Shown one piece after another: positions 8,394 to 17,276 of a stretch of DNA of 64,000 nt. Location of the stretch: positions 310,001-374,000 of the forward strand of contig NZ_JACHNU010000003.1 of the NCBI RefSeq assembly GCF_014199525.1. Direction: 5' to 3'. Below the pieces are notes generated by a model. That model ran no database searches. It was given only the letters and a program-made list of their open reading frames with translations, and was not told the DNA's origin. Positions within the stretch are counted from its first letter, which is position 1, and each line of letters opens with the position of its first letter. The stretch is from Conexibacter arvalis. GTDB lineage: Bacteria; Actinomycetota; Thermoleophilia; Solirubrobacterales; Solirubrobacteraceae. The position numbers were made by a program, and so were the translations under genes.

Positions 8394-8756
8394 ATGGCAG
8401 ACCGCTACCGCCTGACCGTGCGGACCGGGCCGCGCGTCGAGCGGGCCCGCTTCGACTCGCTCGACGCCGCCCTCGACGAGCTCGAGCAGCGGGTCGCGCA
8501 CCTGTCGCTGAGGCCGCGACGCGAGACGATCGACGTCAAGACGCGCAGGTTCTCCCCCGCCGAGCAGGTCGTCGCGCGCGCCGAGCTGAGCGGACCGGAG
8601 CGGTTCCTCCCGCGCGTCCGCGCCGGCGTCGACGTGCGCGGCGACGGCTCGACCGAGGCGTGGACCGGCCGCGCCAGCCGCAAGGTCGTCGAGCGGCGCG
8701 ACGACGAGACCGCCACGACCGCGCTGCGGCGGGCGCTGGCCGACGGCCGGGGGTGA
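8394..8756 (+). CDS. Hypothetical protein
   Basis: 120 residues, highly charged (many Arg and Glu), with no signal or membrane segment. A helix-rich N-terminal half (LDAALDELEQRVAHLSLRPR) is followed by a segment on sequence turn patterns (VRAGVDVRGDGSTEAWTGRA) that looks like a small beta meander. No family recognised. TAGGCT at 8381-8386 ends seven bases before the ATG, giving strong support for the start and for a leaderless message. Confidence 0.6.
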   Translation: MADRYRLTVRTGPRVERARFDSLDAALDELEQRVAHLSLRPRRETIDVKTRRFSPAEQVVARAELSGPERFLPRVRAGVDVRGDGSTEAWTGRASRKVVERRDDETATTALRRALADGRG

Positions 8757-8786
8757 GCGGCGGGGCGGGGGCTCTCGCGCGGCGCG

Positions 8787-9692
8787 CTACAGCTCCGCGC
8801 CGGTGAGCTGGCGGCCGTAGGGGCCGCGGCCGGTCGCGCACCAGGCGCCGCAGCGGGCGGCGAGCGCGAGCGCGTCGGGGAGCGGGAGGCCGGCGCCGAG
8901 GCCGTAGGTCAGCCCGGCCGCGAACGAGTCGCCGCAGCCGTAGGCGTCGACGAGCGGGCCGGGCGGCGTCGCCGGTTCCCATCGCCCGACGCTGCCGTCG
9001 GCTCCCTCCCACCGCCCGCCGCGCGCGCCGTCGGTCAGCACCAGCCAGCGCGGGCGTTCCGGCAGCGCCTCGGCGCCGGCCAGCTCCTTGCGGTCGCTCG
9101 CGCTGGCGACGACGACGTCGGGCCTCACGCCGGCGGCGATCAGGCCCTTGGGCGCGCGGCCGGTCGCGACCAGCACCCGCGCGCGCCGCGCGGCGGCGGC
9201 CGCGGCGGCGTCGCCGCCGGTCCAGTAGACGGCGTCGGCCGCCGCCAGCTCTTCCCACGGCAGCGGCTCCTCGCCGCGCGGGACGAGCCGCTCGCCGAGC
9301 ACGGTGATCGTGCGCTCGGCGGAGGCGTCGACGTGCGTGAAGGCGCGCCGCTGGCCACGACCGGGCCGCGGGACGGCGTGCAGCGCGACGCCGAGCGCCC
9401 CGCGCAGCTCGGCCGCCGCCCGCGCGCCGAGCGCGTCGTCGCCGACGACGCTGTAGAAGTCGGCGTGCCCGGCGAGCCGGCGCAGCTGCACGGCCGCGAC
9501 GGCGCCGCCGCCGGCGGCCGCCTCGAGGTGGTCGGTCGCCGTCACGATCTCGCCCGCGCGCGGCAGATGATCGACGACGGCGAGGTCGAGCCACTCGACA
9601 TGGCCGACGACGGCGAACCGGCCCCGCTCGCGTGCGGCGGCCGCACCCGCGGAGCGCGTGCCCGGCGCGCCCTCCCGGCCGCCTTCGCTCAC
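8787..9692 (-). CDS. PfkB/ribokinase-family carbohydrate kinase
   Basis: 301 residues. PfkB kinases phosphorylate sugars or nucleosides with ATP. The N-terminal Gly-rich substrate motif is present as AAAGGGAVAAVQLRRLAG, and the second signature reads DAYGCGDSFAAGL, where Asp of GCGD is the catalytic base. Most members have GAGD, so the Cys in the anion hole is a mild deviation. It also has VVGHVEWLDLAVV at the N terminus. Its ATG overlaps the stop of the YgjP-like gene (ATGA), so the two form one operon. The sugar substrate is not predictable. Confidence 0.82.
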   Translation of the reverse strand: MSEGGREGAPGTRSAGAAAARERGRFAVVGHVEWLDLAVVDHLPRAGEIVTATDHLEAAAGGGAVAAVQLRRLAGHADFYSVVGDDALGARAAAELRGALGVALHAVPRPGRGQRRAFTHVDASAERTITVLGERLVPRGEEPLPWEELAAADAVYWTGGDAAAAAAARRARVLVATGRAPKGLIAAGVRPDVVVASASDRKELAGAEALPERPRWLVLTDGARGGRWEGADGSVGRWEPATPPGPLVDAYGCGDSFAAGLTYGLGAGLPLPDALALAARCGAWCATGRGPYGRQLTGAEL

Positions 9693-10357
9693 AGCACCAG
9701 CGTCCCGCCGTTGCGGCGCAGCCAGTCGGCGTGGGCGCGGTAGTCGGGCCAGCGGCTGGCGAGCAGCGCCCAGAAGCGCGGCGAGTGGTCCATCACCTCG
9801 AGGTGGCAGACCTCGTGCCAGACGACGTAGTCGACGACCGGCTCGGGCGCCAGCAGCAGCCGCCAGTTGAAGCTCATCGCGCCCCTGCTGGAGCAGCTCG
9901 CCCAGCGCGTTCTCTGCCCGCGGATCGTCAGCTTCGTGTACGCGGTGCCGGCCTGCGCCGTCGCGCGGTCGAGGCGCGGCGCGATCTCCTCGTGGGCGCG
10001 GCGGCGGTACCAGCGCTCGAGCGCGTCGCGGTGGTCGCCGGCGGGGACCAGCAGCGTGTCGCCGCGCCGGTGGACGCGCGCACGGCCGGGCTCGGCGGCG
10101 AGCCGCAGCGGGCGGCCGAGGTACGGCACGGTCGCGCCGCGCGCGGCGACGGCGGCGCGCGCCTGCTCGAGCTCCGCGATCCGCCGCTCGATCCAGGGCC
10201 GCAGCTGCCTGATCGCGGCCGCCGCCTCGCGCTCGGGCGCGCGGCGCGGCAGCACGACCTCCACCCCCTCGGCGGCGTCGACCCGCACGCGCACGCGCCG
10301 GGCCCGGTCGGAGCGCCGGATCGTGTACGCGATGTCGAGGTGCTCGTCACGACGCAT
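9689..10357 (-). CDS. YgjP-like (DUF45) zinc metallopeptidase-domain protein
   Basis: 222 residues. The C-terminal half carries the gluzincin-like motif WHEVCHLEVMDHSPRFW: HEVCH binds zinc with the third His six residues on, exactly the spacing of the YgjP/SprT-like group. A conserved TRWASCSSRGAMSFNWRLLLAP strand precedes it. A function in housekeeping proteolysis or DNA-protein handling is speculative. TACCCT (minus strand 10369-10364) ends six bases before the ATG, so the message should be leaderless. It is co-transcribed with the PfkB kinase. Confidence 0.85.
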   Translation of the reverse strand: MRRDEHLDIAYTIRRSDRARRVRVRVDAAEGVEVVLPRRAPEREAAAAIRQLRPWIERRIAELEQARAAVAARGATVPYLGRPLRLAAEPGRARVHRRGDTLLVPAGDHRDALERWYRRRAHEEIAPRLDRATAQAGTAYTKLTIRGQRTRWASCSSRGAMSFNWRLLLAPEPVVDYVVWHEVCHLEVMDHSPRFWALLASRWPDYRAHADWLRRNGGTLVL

Positions 10358-10363
10358 CGCAAG

Positions 10364-10369
10364 AGGGTA
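10364..10369 (-). promoter_or_regulatory. -10 element TACCCT, leaderless start of the YgjP-pfkB pair
   Basis: Six bases separate the hexamer from the ATG at 10357. A second, oppositely directed element (TAGTTA, 10462-10467) serves the YfhO-like gene, making 10358-10473 a divergent promoter region. Confidence 0.55.
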
Positions 10370-10473
10370 CGCCGGCCACCGGCCGGTCCGGTCACGCGGC
10401 TCCCGGACGAACGCGCATCGCGACGCGACTTTATTTCTGACAGCTTCTTCTTGAATTCTGGTAGTTAAGCGCA

Positions 10474-12960
10474 ATGGCTTCTCGCGCACGTCCGGGGGAA
10501 CGTGCGGCGGCCGACGTGCGCGCACGTCCGCTCAGTCGCTCGGTCGCACCCCGCCTTCAACGCACCGTCGACACGCTCGCCGAGCATCAGACCGCGACGG
10601 CCGCGGCCTGCTTCTCGCTGCTCGTCCTCGTCTATCTCTGGCCGGCCCTCGTCGGCGGCGGCGTCCTCACGCCCGCGGCGCTCCTCTACGCGTTCGCCCC
10701 TTGGGCCGCCGCGGCGCCACCCGACCTGCACCAATACGACAACCTCCTGCTGAGCGACGTGCCGATGTCGTACCTGCCATGGGACGGCCTCGCTCGCGAG
10801 CTCCTGCACGCCGGAACGTTCCCGGCCTGGAACCCGCACGCCTTCGCCGGAACCCCGTTGTGGGCGAACGCGTCGGTCGCATGGCTCAGCCCCTTCAGCC
10901 TCCCGCTGTGGATCCTCACCCTGAACTACGGGCTCGGCGTCGCGGCGGCGGCCAAGCTGTGGCTCGCCGGCTTCGGCACGTATCTGCTCGCACGCGAGCT
11001 GCGACTCGGATTCTGGGCGGGGATGCTCGCGGGGGTCGCGTTCGCGCTCTGCTCGTTCAACGTCGTCTGGCTCAGTCACGGCGCCCACGTCTCGGCGGCG
11101 GCGATGCTCCCATGGCTGCTGTGGCTGACGGAGCGGATCGTCCGCCGCGGCCGGCCGGCGGACGGACCGCTCCTCGGTGCGGTCGTCGCGGTCACCCAAC
11201 TCAGCGGCCACCCCGGCACGCAGCTCCACGTGCTGGCGTTCACCTTCCTCTACGCGGCCGTCCGGCTGATCGCGGAGCGCGAGTTCGCACGTCGCGACAG
11301 GCTCGTCCGGATCGCGACGGTCGGCGCGGCCCTCGGCGCCGGCACGCTCGCGGCCGCCGTGGTGCTGCTGCCTGCCCAGCTCGCCGCGAGCGGCACCGCC
11401 GGCGAAGTCGCGCGGCGCGGCGGCGCGAGCGGCATGCCCGGCTCGACGCTGTCGGCCGACGCACTGCGGGCGATCCTGCTGCCGGATTGGTGGGGACGCC
11501 CGAGCGAGGGCGTCATAGCCGGGCCGGGCAACTACAACGAGCGGGCGCTCTACGCCGGCGCCATCGCCGCGATCCTCGGGATGGCGGCGCTGATCTCCCC
11601 CGACGGGTGGCGCCGAAAAGCGCCGTTCGTCGCCCTGGGCGCCGTCGGGCTCGCGGTCGCGTTCGACGTCGCACCGGTTCGCGATGCGGTCAACGCGCTG
11701 CCGCTCTTCGACCACGTGCAGAACCAGCGCCTGCTGCTGTGGTTCCTGCTCGGCGTCGCGATCCTCGCCGCGTTCGGCCTCGATCGTCTCCTGAAGGGAA
11801 AGCACCGCGTGCAAGCGTGGAGCGTGCTCTGCCTCTCCGCCCTCGCGGTGGTCGCGACGATCGGCGACGCGGATCTCGCAGGCGGCGATCTCGGACGAGC
11901 CTTGCGCCGGATGACCGACCGCTTCGCCGCCGACACGACAGGCTCGCTCGCGCTGGCGAGCGTGCTTCGCTGGGGGCTGCTGGCCGCAGCCCTGACTGCC
12001 ATCTGGCTGGCGTTCCAGCGCCGACGCAGGCCGATGCTCGTCGGCGCGGCGATCGTCGCGCTCGCGGCGGTCGACATGGTCACGTTCGCGTCCGGCTACC
12101 AGCCGATCGGCCCGGAGGAGAAGGTGATCCCGCCCCGCACGCCGGCGATCGCATACCTTCAGAGATACGCTGACGAGAGCCGGATAGTGGGCACCGAGTA
12201 CACGCTCGCGAGCGACTGGTCGACCCACTACGGCCTGCGGGACGTCCGCGGCTACGACGCGCCGCAACCGAGCCTGCGCTTCTTCCGTCTGTGGAGCGTG
12301 CTCAACACCGCCCAGGAGGGCTGGGCACCGTTCGACCTCGCCGGCATCAGCCCGGAGTCGACCCGAGTGCTCGGGATGCTCGGCGCCGGACATGTCGTCA
12401 CCCGGCCGGGAACCGCGCTCCACGAGGAGAGAGGCTCACTGCTGCGCAAGGTCTACGACGGCAACGACGCGACCGTCTATCGCAACGAGCTCGTCGCGCC
12501 GCGTGCCCTCGTCGCGAGGAGGGTCGTGCTTGCGGCCGACGAGGACGAGGAGTTCGCCGCCGTCCTCGACCCAGCCTTCGACCCGCGCACGACGATCGTG
12601 GTCGGTGCCGACGACGTCGGCGGAGATCGCTCCGCGACCGAGCTCGCCAGCAGCGGCACCGCGCGGGTCGTCGACGAGGGCAACGCGCACGTCACGCTGC
12701 AGACCGAGACCGATTCGCGCGCGCTGGTCTTGATCGACGACGCGTGGGCGCCGGGATGGAAGGTGACGATCGACGGGGTGGCGGCGAGAGCGGTCCGTGC
12801 CGATTTCGTTCTCCGCGCCGTCGTCGTTCCGCCCGGCAGACATGAGGTCAGATGGAGCTATGTCGTCCCCGGACTCCGGACCGGCCTGCTCGTCAGCGCG
12901 GCGGGCGTCGCCGTGCTGCTTGCGTGGGGGGCAGTCGCATGGAGGCGTCGGCAGCGGTGA
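10474..12960 (+). CDS. YfhO-family polytopic membrane protein
   Basis: 828 residues. An N-terminal helix (about 40-65) is followed by around a dozen hydrophobic segments to residue 540, then a large extracytoplasmic domain (about 545-795) ending with the YfhO hallmark APGWKVTIDGV near residue 760, and a final helix with an RRRQR tail. YfhO proteins belong to the GT-C glycosyltransferase-like superfamily and act in cell-wall polymer decoration, for example teichoic-acid glycosylation in Firmicutes. The substrate here is unknown. The loop LLSDVPMSYLPWDGLARELLHAG carries the typical D-x-x-x-x-Y catalytic-site pattern. TAGTTA at 10462-10467 ends six bases before the ATG. The upstream 100 bases are noticeably AT-richer than the rest of the window. 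Confidence 0.85.
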   Translation: MASRARPGERAAADVRARPLSRSVAPRLQRTVDTLAEHQTATAAACFSLLVLVYLWPALVGGGVLTPAALLYAFAPWAAAAPPDLHQYDNLLLSDVPMSYLPWDGLARELLHAGTFPAWNPHAFAGTPLWANASVAWLSPFSLPLWILTLNYGLGVAAAAKLWLAGFGTYLLARELRLGFWAGMLAGVAFALCSFNVVWLSHGAHVSAAAMLPWLLWLTERIVRRGRPADGPLLGAVVAVTQLSGHPGTQLHVLAFTFLYAAVRLIAEREFARRDRLVRIATVGAALGAGTLAAAVVLLPAQLAASGTAGEVARRGGASGMPGSTLSADALRAILLPDWWGRPSEGVIAGPGNYNERALYAGAIAAILGMAALISPDGWRRKAPFVALGAVGLAVAFDVAPVRDAVNALPLFDHVQNQRLLLWFLLGVAILAAFGLDRLLKGKHRVQAWSVLCLSALAVVATIGDADLAGGDLGRALRRMTDRFAADTTGSLALASVLRWGLLAAALTAIWLAFQRRRRPMLVGAAIVALAAVDMVTFASGYQPIGPEEKVIPPRTPAIAYLQRYADESRIVGTEYTLASDWSTHYGLRDVRGYDAPQPSLRFFRLWSVLNTAQEGWAPFDLAGISPESTRVLGMLGAGHVVTRPGTALHEERGSLLRKVYDGNDATVYRNELVAPRALVARRVVLAADEDEEFAAVLDPAFDPRTTIVVGADDVGGDRSATELASSGTARVVDEGNAHVTLQTETDSRALVLIDDAWAPGWKVTIDGVAARAVRADFVLRAVVVPPGRHEVRWSYVVPGLRTGLLVSAAGVAVLLAWGAVAWRRRQR

Positions 12961-12973
12961 TAATACGCCCGGG

Positions 12974-13285
12974 ATGGAGCGTTGGCGTGTTCACCTGCCG
13001 CCGGACCTGGAGCCGCCGTTCGAGGTCTACGTGAACGGCGTGCTGCAGCGCGCGGGCGACGACTACGAGGTCGCCGATCGGCTGCTGCTGTTCGAGCGGC
13101 CGCTGGCGCAGGAGGGCAGACTCGGGTTCTGGCGCTGGTTCTGGGGCGCCTGGGGCATAGGGACCTACCGCGCCCACCACACGGTCGACATCCGCTACGA
13201 GCGCGACGGCCGCACGCTCGTCGCGCACGCGCTGAGAGTCGAGCCGCCGCCGCGCGACGGCGGCGTCGACGACGCCGGGGGCTGA
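12974..13285 (+). CDS. Conserved-looking hypothetical protein with a short beta-rich motif
   Basis: 103 residues. The pattern FEVYVNGVLQRAGDDYEV and LLLFERPL is typical of small beta-sandwich modules in which a residue pair -NG- makes the turn. A Trp-rich loop (FWRWFWGAWGIGTY) follows, then a strand HTVDIRYERDG. No catalytic residues evident. TAATAC (12961-12966) directly follows the TGA of the upstream gene and ends seven bases before the ATG, predicting its own leaderless transcript. Confidence 0.65.
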   Translation: MERWRVHLPPDLEPPFEVYVNGVLQRAGDDYEVADRLLLFERPLAQEGRLGFWRWFWGAWGIGTYRAHHTVDIRYERDGRTLVAHALRVEPPPRDGGVDDAGG

Positions 13286-13492
13286 GCGGCCGGGATTGAG
13301 CGGCGGGGCTGAGCGCCCGCGTCGCTCTCCCCCTGCAAGGCCGAGCGCTGACGTCCAGTGGACCGATGGCCGAGGCGTCGGCGCCCTTGGTGTCCGAATT
13401 CGGTCATGACACTTGATTCCTGCTGAACGGTCGTGTTCTGCTGGACCCCGGGTACCGGGGAGCCCGCTGCTCACTCAACAGGAAGGAAGGGG

Positions 13493-14425
13493 ATGTCCAA
13501 CTCGTCACGCGCGACGGCGGTCCGTCGCGCGCGCATCGCCGTGCTCGCGGCGCTGGTCGCGCTCGTCGCGGCGCTCACGGCCCAGTCGGCCCGCGCCGAC
13601 CTGCCGGTCGTCTACAACTTCCCGACCGCGCTCGCGGCCGGGACCTTCGCGCCGAACGCCGATCCGGCCGGCTCCAACGACTGGTCGTGCAGACCGAGCG
13701 CCGCGCATCCGCGCCCGGTGGTGCTCGTCCACGGCACGGTCGAGAACAAGCGCATCAACTGGGGCGCGCTGTCGCCGCTGCTGAAGAACAACGGCTGGTG
13801 CGTCTTCGCGCTCAACTACGGGGAGCATCTCCCGGGGCCGTTCAAGGGCCTCAGCAGCATCCCCGACTCGGCGATCGAGCTGGCCGGGTTCGTCGACAGA
13901 GTGCTGAGCGCGACCGGCGCGAGAGAGGTTGACATCGTCGGCCACTCGCAGGGCGGGATGATGCCCCGCTGGTACCTCAAGTTCGACCCGACCGCGCCGG
14001 CGCGCGTCCACACGCTCGTCGGGCTCGCGCCCTCCAACCACGGCACGACGCTGCTCGGCCTCTCGACGCTCGGGAGATTCATCCCCGGCGTCTCGGGCAT
14101 CCTCTCCGCGGGCGCGCCCGCGCTCGAGGACCAGCGCGCCGGCTCGTGGATGAACAGAACGCTCGACGCCGGCGGCGACACGATAGCCGGCGTCGACTAC
14201 ACCGTGATCGCGTCGATCTACGACGAGGTCGTGACGCCGTACACCAACGCCTTCCTCAGAGGCGCGACCAACATCACGCTCCAGAGCGGCTGCATCGTCA
14301 ACTTCACCGAGCACCTCGGCATCGCGTACGACCGCCGGGCGCTGCGGATGACGTTGAACGCGCTCGACCCGGCCAACGCCAGAACGCCGCCGTGCGTTCC
14401 GACGCTGGCGGGCGTCGGCGGCTGA
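13493..14425 (+). CDS. Secreted alpha/beta-hydrolase lipase (LipA/EstA type)
   Basis: 310 residues. Residues 1-35 are a classical signal peptide (Arg-rich start, AVLAALVALVAALTAQSARA, cleavage after ARA). The mature part has the oxyanion strand PVVLVHGTVENKRINW and the nucleophile elbow IVGHSQGGMMPRWYL (Ser of GHSQG). Asp of IYDEVVTPY and His of FTEHLGIAYD complete the triad. Two Cys pairs (WSCRP/NGWC and QSGC/PPC) could form disulfides. The closest described group is the Streptomyces/Pseudomonas EstA-like triacylglycerol lipases, acting outside the cell. The ATG at 13493 has a GGAAGGAAGG site. The 207 bp upstream hold no other gene. Confidence 0.88.
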   Translation: MSNSSRATAVRRARIAVLAALVALVAALTAQSARADLPVVYNFPTALAAGTFAPNADPAGSNDWSCRPSAAHPRPVVLVHGTVENKRINWGALSPLLKNNGWCVFALNYGEHLPGPFKGLSSIPDSAIELAGFVDRVLSATGAREVDIVGHSQGGMMPRWYLKFDPTAPARVHTLVGLAPSNHGTTLLGLSTLGRFIPGVSGILSAGAPALEDQRAGSWMNRTLDAGGDTIAGVDYTVIASIYDEVVTPYTNAFLRGATNITLQSGCIVNFTEHLGIAYDRRALRMTLNALDPANARTPPCVPTLAGVGG

Positions 14426-14468
14426 CCGCTTCGCACGCTGCCGGCCAGCCGTCGCGCGACCAGGCGCG

Positions 14469-14491
14469 GCGGCCGGCCGTCAGCCGGCCGC
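14469..14491. terminator. Hairpin between convergent lipase and metF genes
   Basis: GCGGCCGGC (14469-14477) pairs with GCCGGCCGC (14483-14491) around a 5-base loop. It overlaps the metF stop and lies 44 bases after the lipase stop, so it could end both transcripts. Confidence 0.45.
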
Positions 14492-15406
14492 GACCTTCAG
14501 GGCCGGCTCGGCGCCGGCGCCCTTCTCCCACGGCCGCTGCAGCCGCAGCGCCGACAGGATCGCGCGTGTCGCCGGCGAGCGGTTGATCGTGTAGAAGTGG
14601 ATCCCGGGCGCGCCGTTGGCCAGCAGCTCGGCGCACTGGAGCGTCGCGTAGGCGACGCCCAGCTCGGCGACCGCCTCCTCGTCGTCGGCGCGCGCCTCCA
14701 GCGCCTCCAGCAGCGCCGGCGGGATCGTCGAGCCGCCGAGCGCGGTCATCCGCTTGACGCCCGCGGCGGAGATGATCGGCATGATCCCGGGGACGATCGG
14801 CACGTCGATTCCGACCGCCCGCGCATCCTCGACGAAGCGGTAGTAGTGGGCGTTGTCGAAGAACAGCTGCGTGATCAGCACGCGCGCGCCGGCGTCGACC
14901 TTCTCCTTCAGGTGGCGCAGGTCGCTCTCGCGGTCGGTCGCCTCGGTGTGGACCTCCGGATAGCAGGCGCCGACGAGGCACATCTCCGGGTAGCCCTCGG
15001 CGACGAGCCGCGTGAGGTCGCTCGCGTAGGCGAGGCCGTCCTCGGTCGGTCTGAAGGTCGTCTCGCCCTTCGGCGGGTCGCCGCGCAGCGCCAGCACGTT
15101 CTGGATCCCGGCCGCGCGCATCTGCTTCAGCGCGGTGTGCAGGTCGTCGCGGGTGGCGCCGACGCAGGTGAAGTGCGCCATCGCCTCGAGGTCGTGGTTG
15201 TCGCGGATTCTCGAGACGATCTCGATCGTCTTCGTGCGCGTCGAGCCGCCCGCGCCCCAGGTGACCGAGACGAACGCCGGCTCCAGCGGCCGCAGCGCCT
15301 CGAGCGCCGCGAACAGTCTCGCCTCCCCTTCCTCGCTCTTGGGCGGGAAGAACTCGAAGGAGAAGACCGGCTCCCCGCCGGCGGCGATGATCTCGTCGAT
15401 GCGCAT
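14480..15406 (-). CDS. metF: 5,10-methylenetetrahydrofolate reductase
   Basis: FAD enzyme that reduces methylene-THF to methyl-THF for methionine synthesis. 308 residues, a TIM barrel with the diagnostic FSFEFFPPKSEEGE (16-29), FVSVTWGAGGSTR, NVLALRGDPPKG and LITQLFFDNAHYYRFV motifs. All are canonical. The ATG at 15406 is preceded by TAGACT (minus strand 15421-15416, nine bases), whose TAG is also the stop codon of the upstream GNAT gene, so metF probably has its own leaderless transcript although it follows the GNAT closely. Confidence 0.96.
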   Translation of the reverse strand: MRIDEIIAAGGEPVFSFEFFPPKSEEGEARLFAALEALRPLEPAFVSVTWGAGGSTRTKTIEIVSRIRDNHDLEAMAHFTCVGATRDDLHTALKQMRAAGIQNVLALRGDPPKGETTFRPTEDGLAYASDLTRLVAEGYPEMCLVGACYPEVHTEATDRESDLRHLKEKVDAGARVLITQLFFDNAHYYRFVEDARAVGIDVPIVPGIMPIISAAGVKRMTALGGSTIPPALLEALEARADDEEAVAELGVAYATLQCAELLANGAPGIHFYTINRSPATRAILSALRLQRPWEKGAGAEPALKVAAG

Positions 15407-15415
15407 GGGAGAAGC

Positions 15416-15421
15416 AGTCTA
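15416..15421 (-). promoter_or_regulatory. -10 element TAGACT of metF, overlapping the upstream stop codon
   Basis: The first three bases (15421-15419) are the amber stop of the GNAT gene. The hexamer ends nine bases before the metF ATG. Confidence 0.55.
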
Positions 15422-16207
15422 GGACAGCTCGGGCGGCGGATCCCCGCAGAGCCACATCCCGAGCCGCCCCAGCGGCGCGTAGCCAAGTCCCTCGTAGAGG
15501 CGCTGCCCCTCGTAGCTCGACTCCAGCGTCGAGGTCCGCATCCCGCGCTCGCGCGCGTCGAGCAGCGCGGCGTGCAGGAGCCGCCCGGCGAGCCGGCGCC
15601 GCTGCGCGACGGGGTCGGTCGCGACCCACTGGACCATGCAGTTGTCGCCGTCGTCGAAGGTCACGAGGCAGGCGGCCGGACGGCCGTCGAGCTCGGCGAC
15701 GTAGCGGTGGAAGCCGGGCTCGCGCAGGCCGGTGAAGGCGGTGCCGAAGGTGCCGGGCAGCTCGCCGTTGGCGCGCTCGTTGAGCGTCGTGATCTCGACC
15801 GGATGGGGATCGCGGTCGAGCCGGAACGGCGGGCCGTCGCCGGGCGCGCGCAGCGCGTCGAGCTCGAGCGCCATCGCCATCGGCTCGTACTCGAGCAGGT
15901 GGCCGGCGGCCTTCAGCAGCCGCGGCCCCTCCTCGTCGCCGGGCCGCGTCCACACCATCCAGTGCGTGACGCCGGCGTCGCGGTAGACGGCCGCCAGCTC
16001 GCCGAGCGCCTCCTCCAGCGCCGCCAGCTCGTCGTAGATGACGCAGTTGAGGATCGACTGGGTCGGCGCCCCGGGGGCGACGAACGCCGACAGGCCGTCG
16101 AGCTCGACCGCCGCGCCGCCGGGCGCCGCGGGCGCCTCCTTGCGGTAGAAGGCGCGCATCGTCTGGAAGAGGGTGTCGAGCGCCGCGCCGCCGACGGGGG
16201 CGGTCAT
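15419..16207 (-). CDS. GNAT-family acetyltransferase with a divergent N-terminal half
   Basis: 262 residues. Residues 150-262 form a good GNAT domain (FHRYVAELDGRPAACLVTF, then WVATDPVAQRRRLAGRLLHAAL, the acetyl-CoA loop being V-A-x-x-R-R-R-L-A). The first 140 residues resemble a degenerate second GNAT-like unit (AVYRDAGVTHWMVWT, LLKAAGHLLEYEPMAMAL), as in tandem GNAT proteins. Substrate unknown. The start overlaps the MBL gene stop (ATGA), so the two are co-translated. Confidence 0.78.
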   Translation of the reverse strand: MTAPVGGAALDTLFQTMRAFYRKEAPAAPGGAAVELDGLSAFVAPGAPTQSILNCVIYDELAALEEALGELAAVYRDAGVTHWMVWTRPGDEEGPRLLKAAGHLLEYEPMAMALELDALRAPGDGPPFRLDRDPHPVEITTLNERANGELPGTFGTAFTGLREPGFHRYVAELDGRPAACLVTFDDGDNCMVQWVATDPVAQRRRLAGRLLHAALLDARERGMRTSTLESSYEGQRLYEGLGYAPLGRLGMWLCGDPPPELS

Positions 16208-17202
16208 ACCGCGACCCAACGCTCGGGATCGCCGGGCTCGCGCCGGGCCGCCCCGATCGCCTCCAGGTGGCGCAGGTAGCAGAGCGTCTCCGACAGCAGC
16301 CACGCCGCGGCGTGGAGCGAGTCCTCCCCGTGGATGTAGGGGACGACCTCGTAGGCCGTCAGCGGCGCGCCCTCGATCGCGACCGCCGCGGCGGCGACGC
16401 GCTGGGCGACCAGCTCGCGGTTGGCCTCGATGTGCGCCTCGACGTCGGTGAAGGGCCGGGCGTGGCCGGCGAGGCAGAGGCGGGGCAGCGGGTCGAGCGC
16501 CTCGATCGCGTCGAGCGAGCGCAGGAACTCGCCGACCGGGTCGGGCGTCCAGCCGTAGTCGAAGTAGAGCGAGATGCGGCCGAGCAGGTGGTCGCCGGAG
16601 ATCAGGATGCGGCGCTCGGGCTGAAAGAGGCAGACGTGCGAGGGGGCGTGACCCGGGGTCTCGATCACGCGCCAGAAGCCGAGGTCGGTCTCTATCTCGA
16701 TCCCCGGCAGCAGCGCCAGGTCGGGAGCGACCACGCGTGCGATGCCCGGCTTCTGCTCCTTCGCGATCTCGGCGTAGCGGCGCAGCACCAGCTCCGGCAC
16801 GCCGCTGGTGCGGCCGATCTCCAGCCGCCGCTGGAAGGCCTGCTCGGGATCCTCGAACGAGCGCGTCGCGTGCTCGTAGCTGGGATGCATCCACAGCTCG
16901 CAGCCGGTGCGGTCGACGATCGTCGCCGCCTGCCCGTAGTGGTCGATGTGGGCGTGGGTGCAGACGAGCAGCCGCACGTCCTCGATCGCCAGGCCGACCA
17001 TCGACATCGCCCGCTCGAGCTGCTCGATCGAGCCCTCCTCGTGCATGCCGCAGTCGACCAGCACGATCCCGTCGCCGGCTCTGATCGCCCAGGCGTTGCA
17101 ATGCGGCACGCCGGGCCATGGCAGGGGCAGGCGCAGGCGCCACAGCCCCGCCAGCACGCGCTCGCCGCGACCCAGCTCCCGCTTGCGCACCGGTTCGGAC
17201 AT
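16204..17202 (-). CDS. Metallo-beta-lactamase-fold hydrolase
   Basis: 332 residues. Zinc ligands: the family motif is TCTHAHIDHYGQ in variant form (CTHAHIDHYG, H-x-H-x-D-H), then the third His in PGHAPSHVCLF, Asp in ISGDHLLG and the C-terminal CLAGHARPFTD. The C-terminal 80 residues hold a winged-helix-like tail (LCYLRHLEAIG), as in the LACTB2/glyoxalase-II-like group. Likely a thioester or phosphodiester hydrolase; substrate not determinable. TATGGT (minus strand 17217-17212) ends nine bases before the ATG. Head of the MBL-GNAT pair. Confidence 0.85.
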   Translation of the reverse strand: MSEPVRKRELGRGERVLAGLWRLRLPLPWPGVPHCNAWAIRAGDGIVLVDCGMHEEGSIEQLERAMSMVGLAIEDVRLLVCTHAHIDHYGQAATIVDRTGCELWMHPSYEHATRSFEDPEQAFQRRLEIGRTSGVPELVLRRYAEIAKEQKPGIARVVAPDLALLPGIEIETDLGFWRVIETPGHAPSHVCLFQPERRILISGDHLLGRISLYFDYGWTPDPVGEFLRSLDAIEALDPLPRLCLAGHARPFTDVEAHIEANRELVAQRVAAAAVAIEGAPLTAYEVVPYIHGEDSLHAAAWLLSETLCYLRHLEAIGAARREPGDPERWVAV

Positions 17203-17222
17203 GCTCGGCCCACCATATAGGC

Positions 17223-17276
17223 GAGCGGGGCGGTCGCGTGGCGCGAGGCATGCGCGCGCCGACGCGCCACCCGCTC
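17223..17276 (-). terminator. Compound hairpin after the PucR-type gene
   Basis: Outer arms GAGCGG/CCGCTC (17223-17228, 17271-17276) enclose an 8-bp stem GTGGCGCG/CGCGCCAC (17238-17245, 17263-17270). It starts at the regulator's stop codon and lies just before the promoter of the MBL gene. Confidence 0.4.
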
